Assembly: GCA_016630955.3 (NCBI GenBank) | Contig: CM049995.1 | Location: 372,001-436,000 of the forward strand | Origin: Didymella arachidicola | Taxonomy: Eukaryota > Ascomycota > Dothideomycetes > Pleosporales > Didymellaceae | Direction: 5' to 3' | Length of the DNA stretch: 64,000 nt | Shown here: one piece after another, positions 9,751 to 18,693 of the stretch | Numbering within the stretch: the first letter of the stretch is position 1 | Layout of the letters: each line of letters starts with the position of its first letter | Notes under the pieces: generated by a model | What the model saw: the letters and a program-made list of their open reading frames with translations, nothing else | Database searches by the model: none | Told to the model about the DNA's origin: nothing | Made by a program: the position numbers and the translations under genes

Positions 9751-11663
9751 ATGGCCCCTCAGGCTGGCGTCAATGGCGTTCTGCCCGTTGCAGTCCTGCA
9801 GCGGAGTGCGCCTGCTCAGCAACCCCCACGTGGGCCCAAGGCTGCGCAACCGCGTCTCAAGCTCGTCCTGCGCCGCCTGCCTCCCGGCTTGACAAAGGCC
9901 GAGTTCGAGACTGCAGTCGGCGACGATTGGAAGGTGGGCGCTGGCAAGGTCGACTGGTTCAGCTACAAGAAGGGAAAGATCTCCAAGGAGTATGTCTCTC
10001 TGCATGTCTGCACAGCACAGTCTAACATGTGGCTAGTGCGGCCAAACCCTCGAGGCCCTCTCGCGCATACTTCCACGTCATCAAGCAAGACTTCGTCCCC
10101 CAGCTCGGCGACCACGTTCGCGCGCTTCCCTTCCACGACACCGCAAAGTCATGGCAGGACCCCGCTCTCGTCGGTCCACCTACCCTCGAGTTCGCGCCCT
10201 ATCCGAAGATGCCCGGCGGGCGCCGAAGGAACGACAACCGCCAGGGGACTATCGACCAGGACCAGGACTTCAAGGACTTCCTCGAGAGTCTGACCAACCC
10301 CATCAGCAAGCCTGCTGCCCCGGAGGGCGAGCAGGCCAAAGACACCAAGGTCAAAACAACGCCTCTCATTGAGGCGCTGCGTGAGAAAAAGGCCAACAAA
10401 GAGAAGCCGAACAAGGGTCGCGCGGGACGTGGTGATAAGGACGCTGCCGCAGAGAAGAAGATCCTCGCCAAGGCAGGCAAGGAGAATGCGCAAGCAGCTG
10501 GCGACAAGAACCGCAGATCGGGCAAGGCCGACAAGGCGCAAGCGACCAAAGAGGCTGTCAAAATCCTCAACAAGGAGGCTTCGACTTCGAAGAGCGCCAG
10601 CGCCGCCGCGGACAAGGCCTCGGCGAGCCCAGCACCGGAACGCAAGCGCGGTAATGTCGCTCTTGCAAAGTCGATGCTCCAACGCGACCTTGGTGTAGGA
10701 CCTGGACCGACTCCCAACCGCCGTCGCGGAACCAAGCGCGAGGTGGCTTCTGGCGATGCTGTCACACCTGCCAAAGACGCACCTGCTGCTGAGTCGAAGC
10801 CCAAGGATGCGCCCGCAGCCCAAGGCGGTGCGTCGCCGGCCGACAAGACAGCCCAAGCATCGCAGAAGAAGGAACGTCCCACACGCGCCGAACGACGGGC
10901 GTTCAAGGCTTCTCTAGCAGACACAACCAACGGGAAAGCTGCACCTGGTGATACAAAACCTCAAGCCCAGGGCAAAGCTCCTGCCTCGCCAGCACCTCAG
11001 ATCTTGAAGAAGCCTCAGGCAGCGCAGACGCCAACCGCGCCCAAGGGCCCCGCCGCCTCACGCAACCCAACTGAGCTTGCTGCGTCGAGGACAACACCCG
11101 TACCAGCAAAGGCGCAAGGACCAACACCCTCGGCCACGCCGACAGCTCCTGCGGCCAAATCCACGCCTCCCAAGCCCGTCCCCGATGCCACTAGCAAGCA
11201 AGCTTTCCTCAAGCACGCCAACCCGTCTCAAGGCATCACTGAACCATTGATCGAGGAGGCCCTGAAACTGTTCGGTGCGCTTGACAAGGTCGAGATCGAT
11301 AAGCGCAAGGGCTTCGCGTACGTCGACTTTGCCGAGCCCCAAGGTCTGCAGAAAGCCATGGCTGCGAGTCCCGTCAAGATTGCGCAGGGTGCTGTTCAGG
11401 TCCTCGAGCGCAAGGCTCCGGCTGCCAGACCTCCTCGCTTCAATGCCCCTCCTCAGGGACCTCCTCATGGACCACCGACTGGACCGGCCCGTGGCGGTCG
11501 CGGAGGATTTGGGCCTCGAGGTCGAGGACGCGGCGGCGCACGTGGTGGCGCCAATACTGCTGCCCGGGCTCCTACCTCCGACTCGACTCCTGCTCCAGCC
11601 GCTGCCTCTCCGGCTGCTGCTCCGGCTGCTGCTCCGACCCCGGCTGCCGCTCCCGCTACATGA
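9751..11663 (+). CDS. UPF3: Nonsense-mediated mRNA decay factor Upf3
   Basis: Two exons (9751-9989, 10037-11663; intron 47 nt with GTATGT donor) give 621 aa. The N-terminal Smg-4/UPF3 RNP-type domain spans about residues 30-150: RLKLVLRRLPPGLTKAEFE, then AYFHVIKQDFVPQLGDHVRA, then the conserved EFAPYPKMP block. Upf3 bridges Upf2 and the exon-junction or termination complex in nonsense-mediated decay and shuttles between nucleus and cytoplasm. A lysine/alanine-rich linker follows, then a second small RRM-like segment near residues 470-530 (VEIDKRKGFAYVDFAEPQGL resembles RNP1/beta3). The protein ends in an RGG-rich and Pro/Ala-rich tail. The start at 9751 lies just after the minisatellite. An upstream in-frame ATG exists at 9436, but that N-terminus would be repeat-encoded. 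Confidence 0.9.
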
Positions 11664-12095
11664 GTCCAGCGCACTCTTCTCCGTTGAAAGACCGCATTCA
11701 ATATTGCAGGAAACGATGGCTCCAGTCCGGTTGAGAGGGTCTGCGAAGCGCCACACTCACGTATACACCAGCAGATTAAGCATAGGATATCGACCCACTG
11801 GTCTGCTCCTGACGAGAACCATCATGCACATCGACGACATATTTGCTGCGACATTATAGTCACAAGGTGAACGCACGTTCTAGCATAATACCTCCACGGT
11901 ATGATGTGGTACGGCCGCAGAACAGACGAGCAATCCATCGAAGCCACTGTCGTATTCCGGAGGGGCGAAATATCGAGCAGGGCGAGCATAGTTGGTAGAA
12001 GTAGCCCACATTACAGGGAAAGCATGTTCAGTCAAGAGAAGAATGAATCAGTCCAACATGGCTATTCTACGCACGTACTTGATAATATCCCCATC
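11664..12095. other. Convergent intergenic region (3' UTRs)
   Basis: A 430-bp region between the 3' ends of UPF3 (plus) and the repeat peptide gene (minus). No supported gene or structured element was seen. Confidence 0.6.
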
Positions 12096-12663
12096 TCAGA
12101 CCTTGCCCCAGGTTACCTCTGTCGACGGCTTTCCCAACTCAATCGTAGATCCAGGCTTGACATCAATCAAATCCCTCTTTCCCCATGTGACCACCGTCGA
12201 CGGCTCGCCCAGCCCAATCGTGGATCCAGGCTTGACATCAACCAGATCCCGCTTCCCCCACGTCGTATCCGACCCCGGCGTACCCAAATCAATCTCTGGA
12301 TCCAACTCCTCCTCCTCCTCTTCTTCTTCTTCTTCTTCTTCTTCCTCTCCTCTCTTACCCCACGTCACCACCGTACTCGGCTCGCCCAGTCCAATCGTCG
12401 ACCCATCAGGCTTGACATCAACCAGATCGCGCTTTGTGCCCCATGTTACTTCCGTCGAGGGCTTGCCGAGGGCGATGCTGGAGAGGGAGGCGGGGGATGT
12501 GGAGGGGTAAGGCTTGGGCTTGGGGGTGTTAGTGTGCTTCTTCGTCAGAGGCAAGTGAAGTGAAGAGTAGGAGATAAGGATGAGAAAGGGAGAATGAGGG
12601 GGGGAGGAGTACAGTAGGCATCCCTGCCGCAGTGGCGGCGAGGAAGAGGATTGTGTATCGCAT
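12096..12663 (-). CDS. Secreted tandem-repeat precursor with KR sites (Kex2-processed peptide candidate)
   Basis: Exon 1 (12663-12613) encodes MRYTILFLAATAAGMPT, a short signal peptide. An intron with a GTACTC donor ends at a GAAG or AAG acceptor (12540 or 12537; both keep frame), and exon 2 runs to the TGA at 12098-12096. The precursor is about 165 aa. After a Pro/Ser-rich pro-region the rest is units ending in TWG followed by a dibasic site: ...EVTWGTKR, then DLVDVKPDGSTIGLGEPS..TWGKR, then a poly-Glu variant ending DTTWGKR, then DLVDVKPG..TWGKR, and last DLIDVKPG..TWGKV-stop. This architecture (signal peptide, repeats, KR after each) is that of fungal Kex2-processed repeat proteins, which include alpha-pheromones and RiPP precursors. 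The repeats contain no Cys or Tyr, which argues against known pheromones and dikaritins. Function unknown. Confidence 0.75.
12100..12480. repeat. Imperfect 75-bp tandem repeats with embedded (TTC)n tract
   Basis: Units of about 75 bp (25 codons) recur, recognisable by GTCGACGGCTCGCCCAG-type and GATCCAGGCTTGACATCAA blocks. One unit carries a (TCC/TTC)n run at about 12303-12348 that encodes poly-Glu on the minus strand. They encode the KR-terminated repeats of the secreted precursor. Confidence 0.75.
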
Positions 12664-13186
12664 TCTCTCTCTTCGGCGTTTCTTTCGAGTGGAGTGGCGG
12701 TTGCTGAGTTGGTTGTGCGTTGGAAAAAGGTAAAGAGGAGGGGACGGGTGGATGGGGTTCATATACACGGTTGGACGGTGGCACTGTCGCTGGCACTGGG
12801 GATGTGTTGGTTGTGGGTAAGGCTAAGGGTAAGCGGCGACATGGACATGGGGGTTTGGGTAAAGCTACATGGCGCGGGGAGTCTGGGGAGGTATATGTCT
12901 GTCTGGTATTATGCTCCCGGTTCTTTACAATGCAACACGCTGGACGCGAGTACTGCAAGGCGCAGGTGCAGACATGGAGAAGCGAGCTTCGTATACATTT
13001 ACACTTTGCACAGTGCGGCTAAATGCGCATGGGGCTTGGCTGGCAGGGATCCGCTTCTCGCGCGATATGGTATACATTTACATACTATACATGACTGAAT
13101 TCTAGACCCGTACACACGCTCCAGATCTCCGTTGATTGCAGTCCAGAACGCCGGGTGATGCTGCGGTATATACACTGCAGAACCCA
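12664..13186. other. Intergenic region, 0.5 kb
   Basis: Upstream region of the repeat precursor and 3' flank of the PPR-type gene (both minus strand). No supported gene. It contains G-rich repeats but no recognisable element. Confidence 0.5.
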
Positions 13187-15277
13187 CTACGGCTTCGGGT
13201 CCTTGGGCGTGTCGCCGAATTCGGCTTGCAGCCATGTCTCCCATGCTTGTTTGGTCGCTGTGGGATCGGGCTCTGTCTCCATGGCCTTGCTTGCTGTTGC
13301 CGTCAGCCAATCGTGGGCGTCCGGGTCTGTGGGCCGTTCTCCAAATTCGGCTTCGACCCACGAGGCCCACGTCTCGGTTTGGTCGGGGCGTTGCTCGGAG
13401 ACCTCGACGGGGGCGGTGTCGTGCCAGTCGGTTAGGTTGTCGATGGGGAGGGTGGGGTCGCTTTCGACCATGGGGGCGCCGTACATGAGGTCGTCGATGC
13501 TGAAGTCTGGGGTTGCGCTGGGGTCGGTCTGCTTGAGGTCCTTGACGAAGCTGGATACAGCGATGAGGAGGTTGTCTGCTGCCCAGGCGGGCGCGAGGTT
13601 CTCCTTCTTGGCTTGTGCCCAGCGTGTTCTGCGCAGGGCGCCGCTGAGGATGTTGTGCCGGTCGAAGCCTCTGCTTGCTACTTCTCTGAGGAGCTGGTTG
13701 AATGCGCTGGTGTTGCCGGTGACCGAGCATAGGCTGAGCATGAACTCGTATGCCGGGGCCATGTCGCGCGGCATCGCGACGTCCTTGATGCTGCTGATCT
13801 CCTCCCACACGTATAGCCCCCCCTGCCAGTCAGCGCGACGGACGCAGTCGCCTAGAAGGCGCGTGAGCCCGGCGAGGTCGAGACCCCAGCCGTCGGCTTT
13901 CATTTCAAAGTAGACCTCTAGAGCGCGCTCGAAGCCGGCAAACTTCATTACGCCGCCAATCAGCGCCCCGAACACCATTGGTGTGGGATACACTTTCTGA
14001 TAGACCTTTTCTTCGGTCTTGCGGATCAGGCGACCCTGGCCGGCTTCGTTGATCTTGACTGTCGGGTTGGCAAGCATCAGTGCGTCGTCGACGCCGCGCA
14101 TCCAGCCGACAAATCGCACGAAATCATCAGATCGTCCTTCGGAGATGTAGTGGCCCAGAATGTTTCGCAGCGTGATTTCGTTGGGTCGTATCTTGGATTT
14201 GAGGCAGGCCTGGATTGCGTCGTCGACCATGTTAGGACATCGCCATCGCTTGAAGCCGGCAATGAGGATATTGAACGTCTGAACATCTGGAGGAGCCGAG
14301 GAGACGAGCAGGTTGTGACAGATCTTGGCAACAGTGACAGCAATCTCGTCTTCATCCTTCTTGCCTCTGGAGTCGTGGCGCAACAGCTCCTTCAGACCCT
14401 GATTCAATCGTTGGGCAGTCTCGTAGAAGCGGCCATCGGGGTCCTGATGGTATCGCGGAATGGCGGGCTGGTTGGGGTAGAGCTTCGCCTGTTGTGCTTC
14501 GCCAAAATCAAATGCCACAGGGATGATATGCAGCCGGTCGATTTTCGCCAGGATGCTCTGTCGTGCCTGTTTCCTCGATGCCTCGTCGAGACGAGTCACT
14601 GTCTCAATCTGCGAAGAAACTTCTCTCCCCGCCCACCCAGGGACATTGACACGTCTCAGAAGTGAGTGTATGAGAAAACCAGTGCACAGCTCCTGCATGA
14701 TCAGCTTCTTCCACGTGTGTCGTCGTCGCAGAGCTGCCATCCTGGCCGAATCCACCGCCCACAGTGACTGTGGCGGCAGGTTGTAAGGTCTTGCTTTATG
14801 ACCCGTGTTGGCCGGCCACTGAAGCTGTTGCATGCCTGGAAATCTCGAGTCCCATTGCAGCTCTTGCCACGCGCCCTCTGGATCGTCATATGCTCGCGAG
14901 TGCATTCTGTGTGCCAGCCTCTGGTCGTCTGCAAGATCCATGCCCGCGGCCTTGGTGACTCTCGTCCAGTCAAGATCCCGCGGTAGTCTTTCCAAAGGAA
15001 CATGCTCAACGGACTCAAAGCCACCTTCCACATGCTCTCTGACCTTCGCCGAGCGCTCAAGTGGGCGATGAAGGGCCTCTCTTAGGGAGCCAATTGCCTC
15101 CTCCCATGACGGTCCACCCTGCCTCGTGCGCGCATCGATGGCGATTCTGGCCGCGGGAGCGGAAGACGGTACTGTTAATATCCGTGGTCGTCTCGCGCCA
15201 CGGTGTATCGTCCGACTTCCGCAGACAAGACATCGACAGGATCCCGGGATCTGCGTTGCCCGGGACCAGAGAGCCAT
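13187..15277 (-). CDS. PPR-type helical repeat protein, probably mitochondrial
   Basis: A 696-aa single-exon protein. The frame is open further upstream, but the first ATG is at 15277, giving MALWSRATQIPGSCRC..., an Arg-rich N-terminus compatible with a mitochondrial presequence. The central region (about residues 250-530) contains helical-pair repeats in the style of pentatricopeptide repeats (VQTFNILIAGFKRWRCPNMV, then PNEITLRNILGHYISEGRSD, then TPMVFGALIGGVMKFAGFER). In fungi such proteins bind organellar RNA for processing, stability or translation. The C-terminus carries two copies of a short motif of the form WxxWxxAEFGxxPxDP. The exact orthologue cannot be assigned. Confidence 0.65.
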   Translation of the reverse strand: MALWSRATQIPGSCRCLVCGSRTIHRGARRPRILTVPSSAPAARIAIDARTRQGGPSWEEAIGSLREALHRPLERSAKVREHVEGGFESVEHVPLERLPRDLDWTRVTKAAGMDLADDQRLAHRMHSRAYDDPEGAWQELQWDSRFPGMQQLQWPANTGHKARPYNLPPQSLWAVDSARMAALRRRHTWKKLIMQELCTGFLIHSLLRRVNVPGWAGREVSSQIETVTRLDEASRKQARQSILAKIDRLHIIPVAFDFGEAQQAKLYPNQPAIPRYHQDPDGRFYETAQRLNQGLKELLRHDSRGKKDEDEIAVTVAKICHNLLVSSAPPDVQTFNILIAGFKRWRCPNMVDDAIQACLKSKIRPNEITLRNILGHYISEGRSDDFVRFVGWMRGVDDALMLANPTVKINEAGQGRLIRKTEEKVYQKVYPTPMVFGALIGGVMKFAGFERALEVYFEMKADGWGLDLAGLTRLLGDCVRRADWQGGLYVWEEISSIKDVAMPRDMAPAYEFMLSLCSVTGNTSAFNQLLREVASRGFDRHNILSGALRRTRWAQAKKENLAPAWAADNLLIAVSSFVKDLKQTDPSATPDFSIDDLMYGAPMVESDPTLPIDNLTDWHDTAPVEVSEQRPDQTETWASWVEAEFGERPTDPDAHDWLTATASKAMETEPDPTATKQAWETWLQAEFGDTPKDPKP

Positions 15278-15947
15278 TGCTACCGGCGCATGCTGCACTG
15301 TGTGCGGAGAGGCGGCGATGCGAATCGCGGGGCGTGGGGCGATTCGACGCACTTTGGGGGACGAGCTGGGAGGATTGGGGTCGCGGAGGATACAGCTACG
15401 TGCAGGACAGATCGAAGAGCTGAATAGGGCGTGTGAAGAGGTGTAATGCGGTTTGGGGTGTTTCTCGATGATTATCGTCTGATCGGAGACTACTTCACAA
15501 ACGCCGACTACTTCAGTCTTGGCATTGACGTTTGCTCTACCAGGCGACTGCGTTGTTGAACGTTTCCGCAAAGCTCAGCCCTGGTCTTGATCTCATAACA
15601 AACATCCGTAATTCGAGTCTCGTCAAAACGGATTGTCCTTGTTGCATAGGGTACCTTGCAACCACGGACCTCATACATCATCTAACCGTCTGCAGTAAGG
15701 CTCTGCTGACTAACAACCAATCTCTAAAATGTCGCAAAAAGGTCCAAGCATATCACAACAACTGTTGTCAAAGATTGTTCCCGGAAAAAGAAAGAGTTGG
15801 ACTGATTAGGACCTGGCACTCCATTTGATACCGAGCATACCGAGCATACCTCACACCTGGGCTCTTCATACCACCTTGACCTCACATCCGGCCAACCTCC
15901 AGCAACCATCTCACCACCACTCGCACAACACTCCCTAACCACACACC
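15278..15947. other. Divergent promoter region, 0.7 kb
   Basis: The region separates the PPR-type gene (minus) from the PNPOx-like gene (plus). An open frame continues upstream of the PPR-type start but has no ATG. A short direct repeat ATACCGAGC occurs twice at about 15830-15847. Nothing else is supported. Confidence 0.5.
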
Positions 15948-16778
15948 ATGCCGAAATTCCACTCCTCCCTAAACAACGACCACGTCGCCTTCATCAACGC
16001 CCAACCCCTCTTCTACGTAGCCAGCGCGCCCTGGGTAGGATCCCACATCAACATCTCGCCCAAAGGCCAGCCCTCGCAGACCTTCTCCATCCTCGGCCCC
16101 AACACAGTCGCGTACCTCGACGCCACGGGCCACGGCTGCGAGACCATCGCGCACGTGTACGAAAACGGGCGTCTGACGCTGCTCTTCAGCAGCAACGGGG
16201 TGTCGGCAAAGACCCTGCGCATTTTCGGCCACGCCCGTGTCGTCGAGAAATGGGACCAGCATTTCAACGAGCTGCGGGCGAAGATGGCGAGTGAGAATGG
16301 GGATAGTGTGGATATTACGGGGGCGCGGGCGATTATCGTGCTGAAGGTTTCGAGGGTGCAGACGAGTTGTGGGTTTAGTACGTTGCCTGGTGTTGAGGGG
16401 GGGGATGCGACGGCGTTTGCGGACCATGAGGAGGAGAAGGATGCGCGAGAGACGCTGGAGGCGTGGGCTGCGAAGAAGATTGAGAGGAGGGAGATGATGG
16501 ATTTTCAGCGGGCGAATAATGCGCGGAGTTTGGATGGGCTGCCGGGGTTGAAGAGCGCGCGGTTAGCGGAGGATCAGAATGTTGCGTTGGAGGATACGAA
16601 GGTTTGGTTTCAGCGCGTTGGGAGGCAGTGGGATGCGGTTGCGCTTGGGGTGGTGCTGGGGATGCTGTTTATGGTGCTGCTGGGGTTGGTGGATTTCATT
16701 CGTATTGAGCCGAGATTTTTGACGCATATTCTGAACTTTCAGAAGAGGCAGATGGGGGACTATCACGATGAGCTGTAG
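15948..16778 (+). CDS. Pyridoxamine 5'-phosphate oxidase-like (split-barrel FMN-binding) protein with C-terminal TM
   Basis: A 276-aa single-exon protein. The N-terminal 150 residues resemble the split-barrel PNPOx-like family: FVASAPWVGSHINISPKGQ-type region (here FYVASAPWVGSHINISPKG), then YLDATGHGCETIAHVYENGR, then TLRIFGHARVV and GFSTLP. Family members bind FMN or related cofactors, and many fungal ones have no defined reaction. The C-terminal part has a charged helical region and a hydrophobic segment (AVALGVVLGMLFMVLLGLVDF) close to the end, so it is probably a tail-anchored or single-pass membrane protein. The first ATG follows a pyrimidine/CA-rich leader and suits the family start. 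Confidence 0.75.
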   Translation: MPKFHSSLNNDHVAFINAQPLFYVASAPWVGSHINISPKGQPSQTFSILGPNTVAYLDATGHGCETIAHVYENGRLTLLFSSNGVSAKTLRIFGHARVVEKWDQHFNELRAKMASENGDSVDITGARAIIVLKVSRVQTSCGFSTLPGVEGGDATAFADHEEEKDARETLEAWAAKKIERREMMDFQRANNARSLDGLPGLKSARLAEDQNVALEDTKVWFQRVGRQWDAVALGVVLGMLFMVLLGLVDFIRIEPRFLTHILNFQKRQMGDYHDEL

Positions 16779-16911
16779 AGGACCAGGAGGTGAGTGGTCA
16801 CTCGAAGAACAAAAGGACTGAATATAAACCAAGTATGCTGCTTGTAGCAATTCTGGAATACTATTAGACTATAATTACAGACTTGCTGTACACGTTCACA
16901 TCCATCTCCAA

Positions 16912-18252
16912 CTACACCTCGTCCCTCGCCCAGTAAATATCCGAATTATACTTCAACACCTCATTCCCCCATGCCGCCCAGCCCTCAACGCAATACCGCG
17001 CAAAAACTTCCAACGCGCTATAATCACTCGGATCCGGCATATACCGCTCAAACAACTCCTTCAAACACGGCTTCCTCGAATGCATATCCGGCACAGCAGC
17101 CACAACTCTCCTCCTCACAGGCTGCCACCCACTCTGCATCCGGGTCCACGAATTCGGCGCCGCGCGCCCCAGCAGCAAAACCTCGTAGGGCTTGCGCATG
17201 GCATCGTCGACGTCGAACATACACGCGCCACGCGTCGTCGTCTTGACCCAGACCCACTCCTCGACGAGGCCAACGTTCCACGTCTCGAACAGCCCGCCGG
17301 GCCCAAGCACGTGGTCGCGCAGCGCGGGCTTGTTGGTGATCCAGATGCCGACCAGGGCGTTGTGCTCGAGGTAGTTGTCCAGGTCCATTTTCAGCAGCAG
17401 CTTTTTCAGGTACGGCATGCCGCCGATTTGCTCGTAGGCGCCTTTGCGCTTGGCGGAGCGGTTGGGCCAGGGCGGGTCGAGCAGGATGAGGTCGAAGTGG
17501 CGTGGGAGAGTGTGGGTGGCGGTGAGGGCGCGGAAGGAGGCGCGGAAAGTGTTGGGGTGGTCGCAGTCGCCGAGGAAGAAGGTGGAGAGGGGTGGGAGGG
17601 TGAAGTGGTAGGCTGGGGGCGGTTGGTCTGGAGAGGGTGTGGCGCGGGTGATGATCAGGTCCAGGGAGTGTGGATGGGCGTTGTGGAATGCAGTGGACCA
17701 GTCTGTTGAGAGTGTGTCTTCTGAGTCTGCGTCTCCGCGTGTGGAGGTTGACATGTTCCATTTTGAGGCCTGGCTTGTGGTCGTCGCGGGTTGAACCTCG
17801 GGTGCTCCCAAGGACGCCATCATGCTGTTGAAGTCGAAGGAGGCCTCGTTGGCCGTCTCATCATCGGTGGCCGCCCATTCTCGAAACCGATGCTCCAAAT
17901 CTTTCTCGATGTCATTCGCAGCCGCGTCCTTGCCCGTCCTGTGTGGTTGGGGGAGGATCTTTCTGGGAGCGCACCACGGACCAGGGACGTGTGCCTTGAT
18001 GTCGAGCAGTGCTTGCTCGATCAATCGTTTGTATGTTTCATGGTGGATGGGATCCACTGGAGTAGTCCCTGTGGTTTTCCCTGCTTTCGGTTGATACTCT
18101 TCTCTTGTCTGGATTGGCTCTTCTAAGGGTGAGCTGGACAAGAGCGTGTCAGCGCGACCCTGTGCCTGAGCGATGGATCTGGGTATATCGATGAGCGTGA
18201 TCTCGCCGTCGGCACTCTGGTAGAGTATGGCACTCTTCTGGTTCGAGACCAT
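16912..18252 (-). CDS. MT-A70 family N6-adenine methyltransferase, METTL4-like
   Basis: A 446-aa single-exon protein. The catalytic motif DPPW is at residues 259-262 (DLILLDPPWPNRSAKRKG). It is followed by LVGIWITNKPALRDHV, WVWVKTTTRGACMFDVD and KPYEVLLLGR, a spacing and sequence typical of METTL4 rather than METTL3/METTL14. METTL4 proteins methylate adenosine N6 in U2 snRNA (m6Am) or DNA. The substrate in this organism is not visible from sequence. The N-terminal 190 residues are poorly conserved. The protein starts MVSNQKSAILYQSADGEITL at 18252. Confidence 0.88.
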   Translation of the reverse strand: MVSNQKSAILYQSADGEITLIDIPRSIAQAQGRADTLLSSSPLEEPIQTREEYQPKAGKTTGTTPVDPIHHETYKRLIEQALLDIKAHVPGPWCAPRKILPQPHRTGKDAAANDIEKDLEHRFREWAATDDETANEASFDFNSMMASLGAPEVQPATTTSQASKWNMSTSTRGDADSEDTLSTDWSTAFHNAHPHSLDLIITRATPSPDQPPPAYHFTLPPLSTFFLGDCDHPNTFRASFRALTATHTLPRHFDLILLDPPWPNRSAKRKGAYEQIGGMPYLKKLLLKMDLDNYLEHNALVGIWITNKPALRDHVLGPGGLFETWNVGLVEEWVWVKTTTRGACMFDVDDAMRKPYEVLLLGRAAPNSWTRMQSGWQPVRRRVVAAVPDMHSRKPCLKELFERYMPDPSDYSALEVFARYCVEGWAAWGNEVLKYNSDIYWARDEV

Positions 18253-18693
18253 CGATATTGACCTCTGTGTATATACGAAGTGATAGTGTCTGAGACGAGC
18301 TGCAAAATCTACATTTTACTGCCGCTTTGGGCAGCGCCGTCTTCAACTGCAGTCAAGCGTGGAAACCCTGTTCACTCAGGGACGCTCCATCGGATTCCAA
18401 CGCACATAACGACTTTTATTATAAAGGCTGCTGTCGCGTGACGCCGACCATGGTATGCTTTTCCGCGTATCGTCGGTTAAACGGCGTTATCCGGAAACAA
18501 TTCAAGGCCCTCGGCTTAACGTCATGGCAAGCAGCCGCATCTCGACCACACACGGCCGGCGCTTTCTCATCCCCCCACAAAACTCTCCACGTCCCGGTCC
18601 TCGTAGGCGTCTACCCACCAGAACATCGCCCCGGACCGCCACGCCCTCGCACTCACGCACAAACTCCATGTCGCGGTAGTCACGAGCCCTGGC

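Noticed and set aside
12100..12480. CRISPR-like array
   Set aside because: The repeats are coding tandem units with no unique spacers, in a eukaryote.
11901..12563. Plus-strand frames of 172-220 codons across the repeat region
   Set aside because: They are the complement of the KR-repeat precursor; only the minus strand offers a signal peptide, intron and dibasic-spaced repeats.
12096..12663. Alpha-pheromone or dikaritin RiPP precursor identity
   Set aside because: The repeat cores lack the Trp-Cys...Gly-Gln-x-Cys pheromone pattern and lack Tyr. No UstYa-type gene is adjacent. Kept only as an unknown Kex2-type precursor.
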